Of a stretch of 64,000 bases of DNA, positions 44,444-54,567 are shown piece by piece. The DNA lies in the NCBI GenBank assembly GCA_004431415.1, contig QPMI01000709.1:186001-250000 (forward strand), written 5' to 3'. Numbering within the stretch: the first letter of the stretch is position 1; each line of letters starts with the position of its first letter. The translations under genes and the position numbers were made by a program. Origin of the DNA: Cyanophora paradoxa (taxonomy: Eukaryota > Glaucocystophyceae > Cyanophorales > Cyanophoraceae). The notes below the pieces were generated by a model, which was given only the letters and a program-made list of their open reading frames with translations, made no database searches and had not been told where the DNA came from.

Positions 44444-44989
44444 CTATAGGGCCTGCTTCTTGCATCGCGCGCGTCACCAGCAGCCTAACGCCGAAATCGA
44501 TCTCAGGCGACCAGCTATGACTTCGACTGCGACATGTGAGCTCGCGATCGAGGCGGATTCGGGGTCCGACCGTCCGGATCCGGCCGCGGCCGGGGCGCCG
44601 CGGATACGATGTGCGATTCGTACTAGTCACAGAGGACCCGGGACCGTCGGACCGTATATCGGGTTTATGTGGTACTGTGCCACGGTGCATCGATATCGAT
44701 TCGATGATCCTGCCCGCGGCGATGATTGAGATGCAAACTGTAGTAGTAGTGCGTGTATATCGTAAACATGTTGCTTGTTACAATACAAGTACCGTAGTAC
44801 ATTACATTAAATTAAACTAGACGTCTAGACGCGAGAACGCAGGCTCCCGGCCCGGCGGTTGCCGCGAGCCTGGCCTAGATGTAGATCTAGATCTGTGCCA
44901 GGCGGCGCAGCCAGCTGCAGCGCTCGGAATTACTTGCTGGCGGGTGCGGCTGCGGCGACAGAACTCGCGTCAGGGCGATCGCAAGGCGG
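44444..44989. other. Convergent spacer
   Basis: About 550 bp holding TATAGCTATAGCTAG near 44428, ATCGATATCGAT near 44691 and CTAGATGTAGATCTAGATCT near 44874. No gene is supported. Confidence 0.5.
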
Positions 44990-45742
44990 TTACACAGCGT
45001 GGCGCCGGCCGCGGCCGCGGCGCCGCGTTCGCGGGATGGAAGTGGGCGCACCGGCCGCGGGGCTGCCAACGAAGAGCGAGCCGTCGGCGCGGAACTGCTC
45101 CTCGAACCCGTTGAAGCCGCCCTTCATGACCACGCTGCGCGCGGCCGCCGCCGCCGCTCGGGTTCGGCCTCGTGCGCATGCAGGGATGAAGGGCGAAGGC
45201 GCGGGCGGCGCTGGCGCGCGCACGTCTTGGTCTTGGAGGCGGGGAAGACCTCGTGCAGGGCCTTCTCGAACGCCGCCGCGCACTTCGGGCCCCTGCCCCG
45301 CACGCCCGTCAGAAAAGACGAGCCGGGCCGGCGCGGGGTGTGTGCGCACCGCTGCTTTGACAGTGCGCAGTGGAAGACGACCTGATCGTGCTCCTGCTCG
45401 CGGCGCGGCGCGTAAGAGAGCGCCCGGCGCGCGGTGGCGCGCGTGGCGGGCGCGCCTTGAACTGCTCCACGAGGGACCGAACGCTGCGAAGGGGCGGCAT
45501 CAGGCGCTGGAACGGCGCCCCTGAGATAAAAGCGACCGAACGCACTGGGACTCGAAGGACGAGGTGGGCGCGTTCACGGCGCCCTTGAGGTGCGCCTGCG
45601 CGAAGTCCTCCGGCTCCCGCACGTCGACGATGGCGACGCGCGGGGGCGGCTGCCGCACGAGCGCCGCCACGTCGCCGGCCTGCAGGCGCGGGATCTCCGG
45701 AGCTGCCTCCTCGTCGGCGTGCGCGTTCGGATTCGGGCCCAT
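44990..45742 (-). CDS. CDC25/ACR2-type rhodanese-domain phosphatase or arsenate reductase
   Basis: Start 45742 (MGPNPNAHADEEAAPEIPRL). Rhodanese fold: VAIVDVREPEDFAQAHLKGAVNAP, then an exon reading QVVFHCALSKQR joined in frame to GPKCAAAFEKALHEVFPASK. This rebuilds HCALSKQRGP, a CX5R catalytic loop typical of plant CDC25-like/arsenate reductases (HCX5R), not the shorter loop of sulfurtransferases. A last exon has VVMKGGFNGFEEQF, the conserved GGF-W/F segment. The basic C-terminal end near 44990 may be an artefact of an unrecognised intron. Role: tyrosine phosphatase and/or arsenate reduction; unresolved. Confidence 0.8.
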
Positions 45743-46844
45743 CGCGGCGTCGGATATCGATCGCTGTGGCGGTTACTCTTGCTGAGGCAGCTACGCGGAA
45801 AGTATACTGCTCTGCGAGAAGTCTAATGATTTAACACGAGAGCGTGCGTTTCGGCGCCTTCATGCGATTGCAACCGGACTACGGCGCACGCCGAGCTCGA
45901 GGGGGCGACAGGTGTGGCGAACGAAGTGTGGAGCGTACCCTAGCACCAGTGCTAGTGCCGCAAGACTGCCGCCCTACTAGCGGCCCTAGAGCTCGAGCTT
46001 ACGGGCGAGTCACCGCTGCAAGCCGCCGGGCGCCAGCCGCCGCGACCGGGCGCCAGCCGGCCTGGCGGACCAGGCGCGGATCGGATCATCGGATCCGGAC
46101 GTCGACCGGTACCGGTACCAGCTGCAGGCGCGCGCGGCGCCGCGCCGGCCAGCCGACGCGGCCGGGCGCCAGCGCGAGCCAGGCCTAGGTGCCGGTCCGA
46201 CGGTCCGGAAGAGAAAGCCTAAGCTAGCGAAATCTGCGAGGGGGGCCTTGTCAGATCCCTGCACCGCTCCGCCTCGCCGCGGCGCTGGGAGGCGAGCGCA
46301 CCGAGGGTACCGACGGCAGGCCGAAGGGCAGGGGTTAAAGAGGGGTGGGGGTGCGTCGGAATGGGTATGCGGTGCCGGGCTCGGCCGATCGGGGACCGAT
46401 TGGAGGCCGGCGGGCCGCGGCTGGGGGCGGGGGGAAGGGGGGCGGGGGATGGGGCCAATATATTAATGGAGGCCCAGAGCCCCGAGGCCGGACCGGAGGG
46501 GGCCGGAAGGGAGCCCGGTCAGGCGCAGGCAGGCGAGGGGGCGGCCGGGCTCCGCCGGAGGCGAAGAGGGGGCGGTCCAGAGGGGGCCTGCGGCGTAGAC
46601 GGGTACGCTCGAGCTGTGCGGGCGCGGAGCACAGCCGGCCCGGCCCGCTGCACCCAAAGCTTCGAGGAGGGAACTCGGAAGGAGCCGGGCGGCCGGGGGC
46701 GCCGCCGGCCACGAGACGAAGTCGCACTGCGTCTTCTAGGCCTGGGAAAAGCCCACCTACAAACTCATCGACAATCTGCATTACAATCTCATCCCGAGAG
46801 CCAAACAATATTTGCGGTCATTGCAAAGCGCTCGTCCTCTCCAC
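45743..46844. other. Intergenic region upstream of the rhodanese gene
   Basis: About 1.1 kb between two minus-strand genes. A GGTACCGGTACC-type palindrome lies at 46110-46120. The 46250-46560 part is purine-rich (G-tracts). Frames that stay open here are compositional. No gene is supported. Confidence 0.5.
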
Positions 46845-49800
46845 TCACAGAGTCGAGATGTTCTGCACGCGCAGGCCATGCAGTGAGCCGGCGAGGGCCC
46901 GCGGGGCCGGCCCAGGCGACGCCGACGCACCACGGGCGCCGAGTCGAGCCTGAGCGTCCTCAGGTTGGGGAGGCGGCGGAGGGCCTCGCGCTCCGCGGGC
47001 GTCGTCGGGCGGTCGAGGTGCAGGTCGAGGTGGGCGAGGGCGCGCCGCGCGCCGTTGCTGAGAAGGAGCGCGAGGAGCGCCTCTTCGGCACGGCCGACGG
47101 ACACGTCTGTGCGCAACGGTCCGACGGTCAGAGAAGCACTGGGAAGGGTCTGCACTGCAGCATGCTTTCGGCAGGCGCACCTTCGAATTCCAGAGTCATC
47201 GCAAGCCGCGCCAGGCGGGGGAGGCGCGCGCGAGATCGAGTCCGTCAGGGCGCGAATGAAGGTCGGCGTCCGCTGGCCGCAAATAGCAAAGTAGTCGCAG
47301 AAATTGACGTGGATGAAGGCCTCGCGCAGGCTCGTCGCGCGCCCCAGGGCAGTGGCGGTCGCAGGGTCGGAGAACTCGGTCGAGAACTGGGCGGCGGCGC
47401 CCGCATCACTATCCGAGAATCTAGAGGACGCGAGCTTTCGAGTTGGTTTCGGATTCGTGATTGCGCACCCGCAGGGGCCCGACGGCCGCGAGGTTCGGCA
47501 TGCGGGCGAGGGCCGAGACGGCGCCCGGCGGGGTCGTCAGAGAGAGGTAGGAGGGCCCGCTCAAGCTCGGCCTCGGGGATTCGACCTGCCTCGGGAACTC
47601 GCCCGCCCTGCAGTCCAACCGAAATTAAACGAATGAAGTCAGCAAAACCAAAACCAGTTCGAAGGAGGGCACGCACATGAAATACCCTCTCGCGCCGATG
47701 AAATCGATGCGGCGGAGGCTCCGGCCCGCTGGGCCGCCGGCGAGCGCTGCCAGCCCGTCCGTGGCGTCGAGGCCGGACGACGAGTACTCGCAGTCGAGCA
47801 TCAGAGTGAGCTGCTGGAGGTGCGCCAGGGGGGCCAGGGCGCCCAGCGCCGCCGCATCGGCCGGGCGGAGGGCGAGCGAGCGGAGGAGGGGGCAGGCGGC
47901 GGCGACGGCGGCCGCCTCCTCCGGGCCCGCGCCGGCGTCGAGGCCGTTGAGGGAGACCGTGAGGGACGCCAGCGCGGGGAAGGGAGCGAGGGCGGCCCGC
48001 AGCTCGGCCGCCGCCGGCCACGCCAGTTCCCGCGTCTCGTCGTCGAAGCGTCGGGCCCGGCCCCCCGTGATGCCGACGCTGAGAGTCTCCAGTGCGCTGC
48101 GGCTGGGGCCGCAGCCGGCCGCCCCTCCGACCTCTGGCGGCCGCAACGCCCGCAGCGCCCCGAGCAGGAGCGCGGAGGCAAACGCCGGGTCGAGGTGGGC
48201 GCCGTTCATGACGATGCGGTCGCCTGCGATCAGCTCAACGACCACCTCCCGAAGTTGAGGCCTGGGCCGCCCCCGGCCGGCGATGAACTCCACGAGCCTG
48301 CAGGCGCACGAGGCGGCCGCCTCCGCTGCCGGGTTCAGGTCCGGGGCGTCCGGGGTGCTGGCGTCGTCCAGCTCTGCCCGCACTGCGATGCGGCAGCCGG
48401 CGGCCCCGCCGAGGCGAAGGCTCTTGATCATGAGCGAGCTGCACACGCGCTCGGCGGCGACGCCGCGCCCAGCCGGCGCCGCCTCGGCCCCGGGCTCGTC
48501 CGCGGGGCGGTCGCCGTCGCCCCTCCAGCTTAGGGGCTTGAGCCGCAGCTCGACACTCGCCCACTCCGTCTCCTCGATCACCCGCCGCCACCGGCTGCGA
48601 TCCAGTGCACAGTCAGCGACGTGGATTCACAACAGGGGATGCAGCACTGCGGCAGCGGCGCCGACGTCTCGTCCTTAGCCGTGCTTAGCTATAGCAGCGG
48701 CAGAAGCAGCAGGCCGCGACTAACCCAGCAGCAGCTGGGCAAGTGATTGCGCACCCACTAGTAAAAAGGGGTCCGAACTGATCTAATTACGATCTAATTG
48801 CGACCTAATATATTAGATCACAGTTCAGTCGGCCCGGCGATCTAATACGGATCGTATTGCAATTAGATCGGAGTTAGATCGGGGCTTGCGCCGCCTATAG
48901 CTGATAGCTGAGCCCTATAGCCTTATAGACCTATAGCCCTTAGAGCCCCTAGAGGCCCTTTTAGCCTTTTAGGTCGAGCCCGCCGCGGCGCCCGGCCCCG
49001 CGCGCCGCCCCGGCCTCCCCGCCCTAAGCTCCCCTCGAGCGCCCCTCGAGCTCATGATCATGAACACACGCTCTTGATAATTAAACAAATTACGTATGTA
49101 TGCACGTGACCCGTGCGCGTGGGCGAGAAGGCCGTTCTCAATGTGGCCGCGAGGGCGTCCCTGGCGTCCCTAGGCGCCAGATCAATCCCCGGAATGCGGG
49201 GAAGCTAAAACACGCTTGAATGCGCATTGAAGAGACATTTAAGATTATGTATAAAGCTTAAGAGCAGCGCCGTGGGCTGGAGGGCGCGCACCAGAAAAGA
49301 GCCGAGCTTCGCTGTAGCTTCGCTTGGACAGCTCGACTTCGAAATCTGGACAAGCAGAACTCGAGATCAGATGCAGAATGGTGCGAGACGAAAGAGAGCG
49401 GGCCCGTGGCAGCGATTCGGCAAAGCTCGGCAAAGCTTCCAGAAGAATGGCTCTAGCAGTGAGCTCCCGGAGCCGAGACTATGATCATTTAACTCGTATT
49501 GAAGTGCTTTATAAGCCTACGTGGTTGGCTGAAAGTCGGGTCTCCCCCCCCTAACCCCGTGGACCTGGGCGAGCTCGGCGACGTCGACTCCCTCAGCCTT
49601 AATGAAGCCGGAAAGAGCGGCGGAGAACCCGCTACCGCAAGGATCTGAGGCCAGGATCACGGCAATGCGCAGCGATTGGGGCGGTCGCGCACGGGTGCGG
49701 CCGCACGGCCGTGAAACTGCGGCGGGGATCGGCGCTCGGGCGCGGCGGGGCCACGGGCGCGGCTCGCCTGCAACAAGATCGATCGAAGATCAGTTGTAGC

Positions 49801-52025
49801 GCGTTCCGCATGCTCGCTGCCGCCAGGCGCTCTCGAAGGTGCAAGGAATCCGCACGCCGCCTGCCGGCCTGCGCGGAATCGCGTCAGGTCGGGCTGAAAG
49901 CATGCATATGGCGTTCTTACATAAGTTCAAGATCCTTTTGATGTAGAGCGAGGAGCTGCGCCGAACCTGTTCCCGGATGAGTGACTTCTCCCGAGGTCGG
50001 CGTAGCTGGAGAGCGCAACGGGAGCTCGCGCGGACCGATCCAGCGCACCAAGCATCCCTCGTAGCTCTCGGTGCGCTGCTGTGCGCGAGCGGCCTGCTGC
50101 GATGCCGCACTTATCGGGGGGGTGTCTGTGGAGGAGGTTGCGGCGTCCGTGGCGCTCTCGACTCGTCATAGCTAGAGCCTCCAATGCATAGCTGCGCTCG
50201 CCGCTTGTCTTGCACACCTCTAGCTAGAAGCGAGGTCTTTCAGCTGGGGTACTAGTTTGACCGGGGTACAGAAGCCGCAAATATCGGAGCCCATGCAGCC
50301 CGCCTCTGCCTTGCGCTCGCCCGCGGGCGAGCGGAACATGCGCCACCGGTCTCTCTAGTGCTTTGTGCATCTCGTATGCGCGCAGGTCGGCACGGAGAGT
50401 CGGCCGTGAGCAGATTTGACGAGTCAGGTCCGTGGCCCGCCTCCCGCGAGCTGCTGGCCACTCAGCACACTCGTTGCTCATCAGGAAGCTCTAGGAAGCG
50501 GGCAGCTTCCACGCGTAGCCCCGAACGGCGTTGTCCGCAGCCCGGCTGGTCCGATCCGCGGAACGCGGCTTTACTCGTGCTCTCGGGCGCGCTGCTGTCG
50601 CTCTGTGGGCTATTCTTGCTTATCTTATCACGCAGGAGTGCCTTACAGGCCTGCGCTCTCGCTTCCGTGGTGATCCGCGACCGCACGACCCGCTCTTCAC
50701 ACTTCCTGCAGCTGCAAGCTGCAGCACGGCGCGACTTCGCCTCGCGATCCTCGATGAAGGTACGCGCTCCTCCCGGCCGGCCGCTCGCCGGAGCCCGATC
50801 CACGCCGGGGCCCGCTCGCCCTCTCTGACTCGCGGCCCCAGATTTTGCCTGCCTCGAGGCGTGCAGCCCCGCGCGACTTCGCCTCGCGATCCTCGATGAA
50901 GGTACGCGCTCCTCCCGGCCGGCCGCTCGCCGGAGCCCGATCCCCACCGGGGCCCGCTCGCCCTCTCTGACTCGCGGCCCAGATCTTTGCCTGCCTCGAG
51001 GCGCGCAGCCCCGCGCGACTTCGCCTCGCGATCCTCGATGAAGGTACGCGCTCCTCCCGGCCGGCCGCTCGTCGGAGCCCGATCCACGCCGGGGCCCGCT
51101 CGCCCTCTCTGACTCGCGGCCCAGATCTTTGCCTGCCTCGAGGCGCGCAGCCCCGCGCGACTTCGCCTCGCGATCCTCGATGAAGGTACGCGCTCCTCCC
51201 GGCCGGCCGCTCGCCGGAGCCCGATCCCCACCGGGGCCCGCTCGCCCTCTCTGACTCGCGGCCCAGATCTTTGCCTGCCTCGAGGCGCGCAGCCCCGCGC
51301 GACTTCGCCTCGCGATCCTCGATGAAGGTAAGCGCTCCTCCCGGCCGGCCGCTCGCCGGAGCCCGATCCACGCCGGGGCCCGCTCGCCCTCTCTGACTCG
51401 CAGCCCCAGATCTCGCATGCTTGGCGGGCCTGGCGGCGGGGCGGGCGACTTGCGGCGCAAGCTCAGCAATACGAAGTTCGATGTGGATGCGCATTGGCCG
51501 CCGCCGCCATATCTTTCTCCCTCCAGCTCTCCTTCCCTTCCCCTCTCTGCTTCCCTGCTGCCTAGATAGTTGTATAATGCGAGTGATCTGATTGCTACAT
51601 GCGCAAGGGTGGAGCGGCGGGGGGCGGGCGGGGGCGGCGGGGGCCCGCGGTCGGCGGCCCCGGATCTAACTGCGACCTAATTGAGACCTAATTGCAGTTA
51701 GATCGCAATTTGGTCCTTACGCCCATTTTTAGGTCGCAATTAGATCGGGGGCCGATCTAATATATTAGGTCTCAGTTAGGTCGTAATTAGATCAGTTCGG
51801 ACCCCTTTTTACTAGTGACCTGCAGACGCGGCGCAGGAGCCAGCTCGCCTGCACGCCGAGCGCTTTGAACGTGTCGCTCATGAGCGCGTCGGGCAGCGCT
51901 TCCAACGTCGTCGATGTCGCCGGCGCGGCTTGCCAAGGCGACGAGCCGGCGGCTGGTGGCGCCAAGTACTGAACGCGGGCCCGCTTCGCCGCGCGCTCGC
52001 AATCTCTCGACGCAGCGCCCGACAT
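46845..52025 (-). CDS. F-box/LRR protein, first intron occupied by a CACTA transposon
   Basis: Exon 1 is 52025-51820 (206 nt, MSGAASRDCERAAKRARVQY onward) and contains the first half of an F-box: LEALPDALMSDTFKALGVQA, SWLLRRVC. Exon 2 starts at 48594 and completes it in frame: S-RWRRVIEETEWASVELRL. The remaining exons are LRR-like: ASALLLGALRALRPPE, LASLTVSLNGLDAG, LLRSLALRPADAAAL, LQQLTLMLDCEY, LRRIDFIGARG, MPNLAAVGPLRV, LAHLDLHLD, LPNLRTLRLDSAP, stopping at 46845 after NISTL. F-box/LRR proteins are substrate receptors of SCF ubiquitin ligases. The intron between exons 1 and 2 is 3225 nt, of which 3065 is transposon plus target duplication; without it the intron would be 160 nt. Whether splicing still works is not known. 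Confidence 0.8.
48756..48819 (+). repeat. CACTA element left terminal inverted repeat
   Basis: 64 bp matching the right end with three mismatches; the first 37 bp are perfect. Extends into GATCTAATT-type subterminal motifs up to about 48890. Confidence 0.92.
50731..51415 (+). repeat. 142-bp tandem repeat array inside the CACTA element (about 4.8 copies)
   Basis: The anchor GCGACTTCGCCTCGCGATCC recurs at 50731, 50873, 51015, 51157 and 51299, exactly 142 bp apart, with few mismatches between copies. Each unit contains GATGAAG followed by GTACGCG and, 70-80 nt later, CTCTCTGACTCGCGGCCCAG. On the plus strand it therefore reads like a small exon plus a short intron with this genome's branch and acceptor signals. 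All three minus-strand frames are open through the array because the unit lacks stops, so long ORFs there are not evidence of a gene. Confidence 0.92.
51754..51817 (-). repeat. CACTA element right terminal inverted repeat
   Basis: Reverse complement of 48756-48819 with three mismatches, all after position 37. Subterminal motifs extend inward to about 51660. Confidence 0.92.
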
Positions 52026-52620
52026 GGCGGATCCCGGACCGCTCCTTCTCGTGCACGTGGCGACCTGCGGCTCTCGGATTCAGAGCTAGGAGCGAGCCGA
52101 GGGAGCGAGCGAGCTTGAGGGACCCTCCGCGCGCACACAAGTGCACGTCGCTCAAGCAGAGACAGTAGGCCTGGGCCTTGCCTTCGGCCGGCGCTCCCTC
52201 GCCTTCCGGACCCCAATCGTACGTATACCCCGATCGGCGCTGGCCGCCGGCGGATAACTTGCAATGCCGCGAAGCGCTAAACGTTATATAATTAGCACAC
52301 GCAGCCTCGCATGCCCGCCCGGCCCACTGACCGTCGCAGGCTCGACACGCCCCCTTCCTCGCCACCGCCCCCACGGGCCCATGGTCCTCTGCCCGCCGCC
52401 CATCCCCTACGCTTGGGCCTCCAGCCGCGGACCGGCGGCGCCCCCGCCCCGAATGGGCTTTCCACTCTATCTTGCAATTACTGTGTCTTGCGAAACCAAA
52501 CACGGGAAAGGATACACGCCGTGACGCCCCCACGAGAGTAGGGCGGGGGCGGGGCGGGGGAGGGGGCGCCCAAGACGCCGCACCCAAGACGGGTCCACGA
52601 GTCGGGGCTGGGCGGGCCCC
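52026..52620. promoter_or_regulatory. Upstream region of the F-box/LRR gene
   Basis: About 600 bp between the F-box start and the Aurora stop, both on the minus strand. Pyrimidine-rich. No specific promoter element identified. Confidence 0.4.
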
Positions 52621-54364
52621 TTAGTAGATCTTGCCGTTCCAGGGCCCGCAGTACTTTACGATGAAGGGGTGGCCTGCGCCCGCCGCCGGCGCGTGAGCCG
52701 GCGCGGGGCGCGCCCGGGTGGCGCAGCGGGGCGCACTGAGGACGTCCTTGAGGGGCAGGCGCTCGCGGGGGTCCCTCCGCAGCAGCTGCCGCGGGCGGCG
52801 TGAGGCGCGAGCGAGGCGGGGCGGGGCGGGCCGGAGCCGAGCCGGAGTGAGGCGGCGCGCACCCTCCGGATGAGGTCCTGGGCCTCGGGCCCGATGGCCT
52901 TGGAGGTGAAGCGGAGGTCGACCTTCTTGATGCGGTCGTACATCACGTTGCGGTCCGGGTTCTCGAAGGGCGCGTGCTTCGTCAGGAACTCGTAGAGAAG
53001 CACGCCCAGCGTCCAGATGTCCACCTCCGGCCCGTGCTGCCGCGGGGCGTCAGCGCCCCCGCCATACACCCTCCCCGGTCGCCTCCTTCCGGGCCCCGCG
53101 CACCTCCTGGCGCTCGATCATCTCCGGGGGGAGGTAGTCTGTCGACGGCCGGCCGTCAGGCGGGGGCGCGCGGGGCGGGGGGGCGGCGGGAAGGGGAGAT
53201 CTCAAGCGCCGCACCCGGCGTGCCGCACATCGTCTTCCTGCGCGACTTGGAGTGGACCGACCAGCCGAAGTCTGCCGGGCGCGTCGGGGGCGCGCCCGTA
53301 CGGGAGAGAAAGCGGCGTTCGGGGGCGGAGGGCGAACCGGCGAGTTTGATGCGGCCGTTTCCGTCGAGGAGCAGGTTCTCGGGCTGAGGCACGCGCCGCC
53401 TCAGGAGGGGCGAGGGGCGAGCGGGGCGCGGCAGTGCGAGGTGAAGCGGAGACAGTGTGTTCGGTAGCAGATCATAGCGAGGGTGCAGAGAGGGGACGGA
53501 GACGTGCGGGAACGGAGAAGCGCGCGCGCGCACCTTCAGATCACGATGTATGATGTTTTTGCTGCGAGGGGGAGTGAGGCGCCGCGCTTTATACGAAGCT
53601 ACGGGCGATGAGCGAAGGCACCTGTGGCAGTACATGAAGGCTCGTGCGAGGTCGGCGATGTACTGCGGAGGGGCGCGCGGCTTTGAGCTCGGCTCGAGGC
53701 CACGCACGCACGAGCGGGGACGCACGCGGGCCGAGCGGGCCTCATCGAAGGGTCCCTCGACGTTGTGCTGAGGAGCAGCAGAACTAAGCCGCCGGAACGG
53801 ATCATTGCATTGCAAGGGGCGCCACGCACGAGGATGTTGAAGAGCTCGCCGCGGGCGGCAAACTCAAGGATGAGGTAGATGTGGCGCTCGTCGTGGAACC
53901 AGCCGTACAGCCGCAGGCAGTTCGGGTGCCTGGCGGGGGAGATCAGCGCCCCCGCTTCGCGGCTGCTGTTGCTCCTAGCGGGCCGTGCACCGCAGGTTGG
54001 ACATGATCTCAATCTCACGGCGCAGCTGGTGCTCCACTCCATCCGCAACGAGCTCTTTCTTACGGAGCTGCTTCAGGGCGACAATGAACTTCGTCCTGCG
54101 CTCCCGGGCCAGATACACACGCCCGAACTTGCCCGCGCCCTGCGAGCCCTTCAGTCGAACTGCATCGGCGGCTGGCAGGGGGCTCGCTTGCCAGGCGGCG
54201 GCCGATCTCGAAGTCCTGGATGGTCCACTTCTTATCAGCGCACTGCGTGGCCGAGGGCCTGGACGCGGGCGTCAGAACTGCCAGGCTGAAGGGCTTCGGT
54301 GAGGCGCGCACTGCCTGTAGAACAGCTCGGCCGGCGACCGGCTGGGATCAACCGCTGCGGCCAT
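52621..54364 (-). CDS. Aurora-type serine/threonine kinase
   Basis: Mitotic kinase. Start 54364 ([16 protein letters not shown]). Kinase subdomains in order across exons: [26 protein letters not shown] (Gly loop, slightly atypical), [79 protein letters not shown] (catalytic loop), [20 protein letters not shown] (DFG and activation threonine; the DFGWSVH signature marks Aurora), [53 protein letters not shown] and [16 protein letters not shown], ending TAA 52621. The N-terminal regulatory extension is short. The phase of the first intron was not resolved. Confidence 0.9.
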
Positions 54365-54567
54365 CTGATTCCTCCCTGCGCTGCGCTTGCTGGATGTTCG
54401 CTCGGTCGGCCGCTAGTTGTCCGTTGTGAGAGAGTTGTACCCCGCGACTTTTTCCGGGTACGGGGAAACATCTCAGGGCTGTCAGTTGCCGGCTAGCTTC
54501 ACTGGCCAGATAGGCTTACGAGCAGCTCGCTAGCTGTGCCGACGACAATTGAACCGAGCCGTCGAAG

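Larger units (their letters stand above)
48756..51817. mobile_element. CACTA (En/Spm-like) DNA transposon, 3062 bp, probably non-autonomous
   Basis: Ends in CACTAGTAAAAAGGGGTC on each side in inverted orientation, flanked by the 3-bp direct repeat ACC (48753-48755 and 51818-51820). A CACTA terminus with a 3-bp target-site duplication is diagnostic of the CACTA/CMC superfamily. Subterminal DNA on both sides is packed with GATCTAATT and GACCTAATT motifs in both orientations, as transposase-binding subterminal repeats are in CACTA elements. The interior has no transposase I can recognise. It carries a 142-bp tandem array (50731-51415) and no long credible gene, so I call it non-autonomous. It sits in intron 1 of the F-box gene. 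Confidence 0.9.

Noticed and set aside
48740-48900. Reading the F-box gene as lacking its F-box exon (broken gene)
   Set aside because: The exon was found beyond the transposon at 52025-51820 and joins in frame, so the gene is interrupted in an intron rather than truncated.
50731-51415. CRISPR-like array
   Set aside because: Units are contiguous 142-bp near-identical repeats without unique spacers, in a eukaryotic transposon.
50462-51469. 335-codon minus-strand frame with repeated peptide
   Set aside because: All three frames are open through the 142-bp array because the unit lacks stops; no domain and no independent support.
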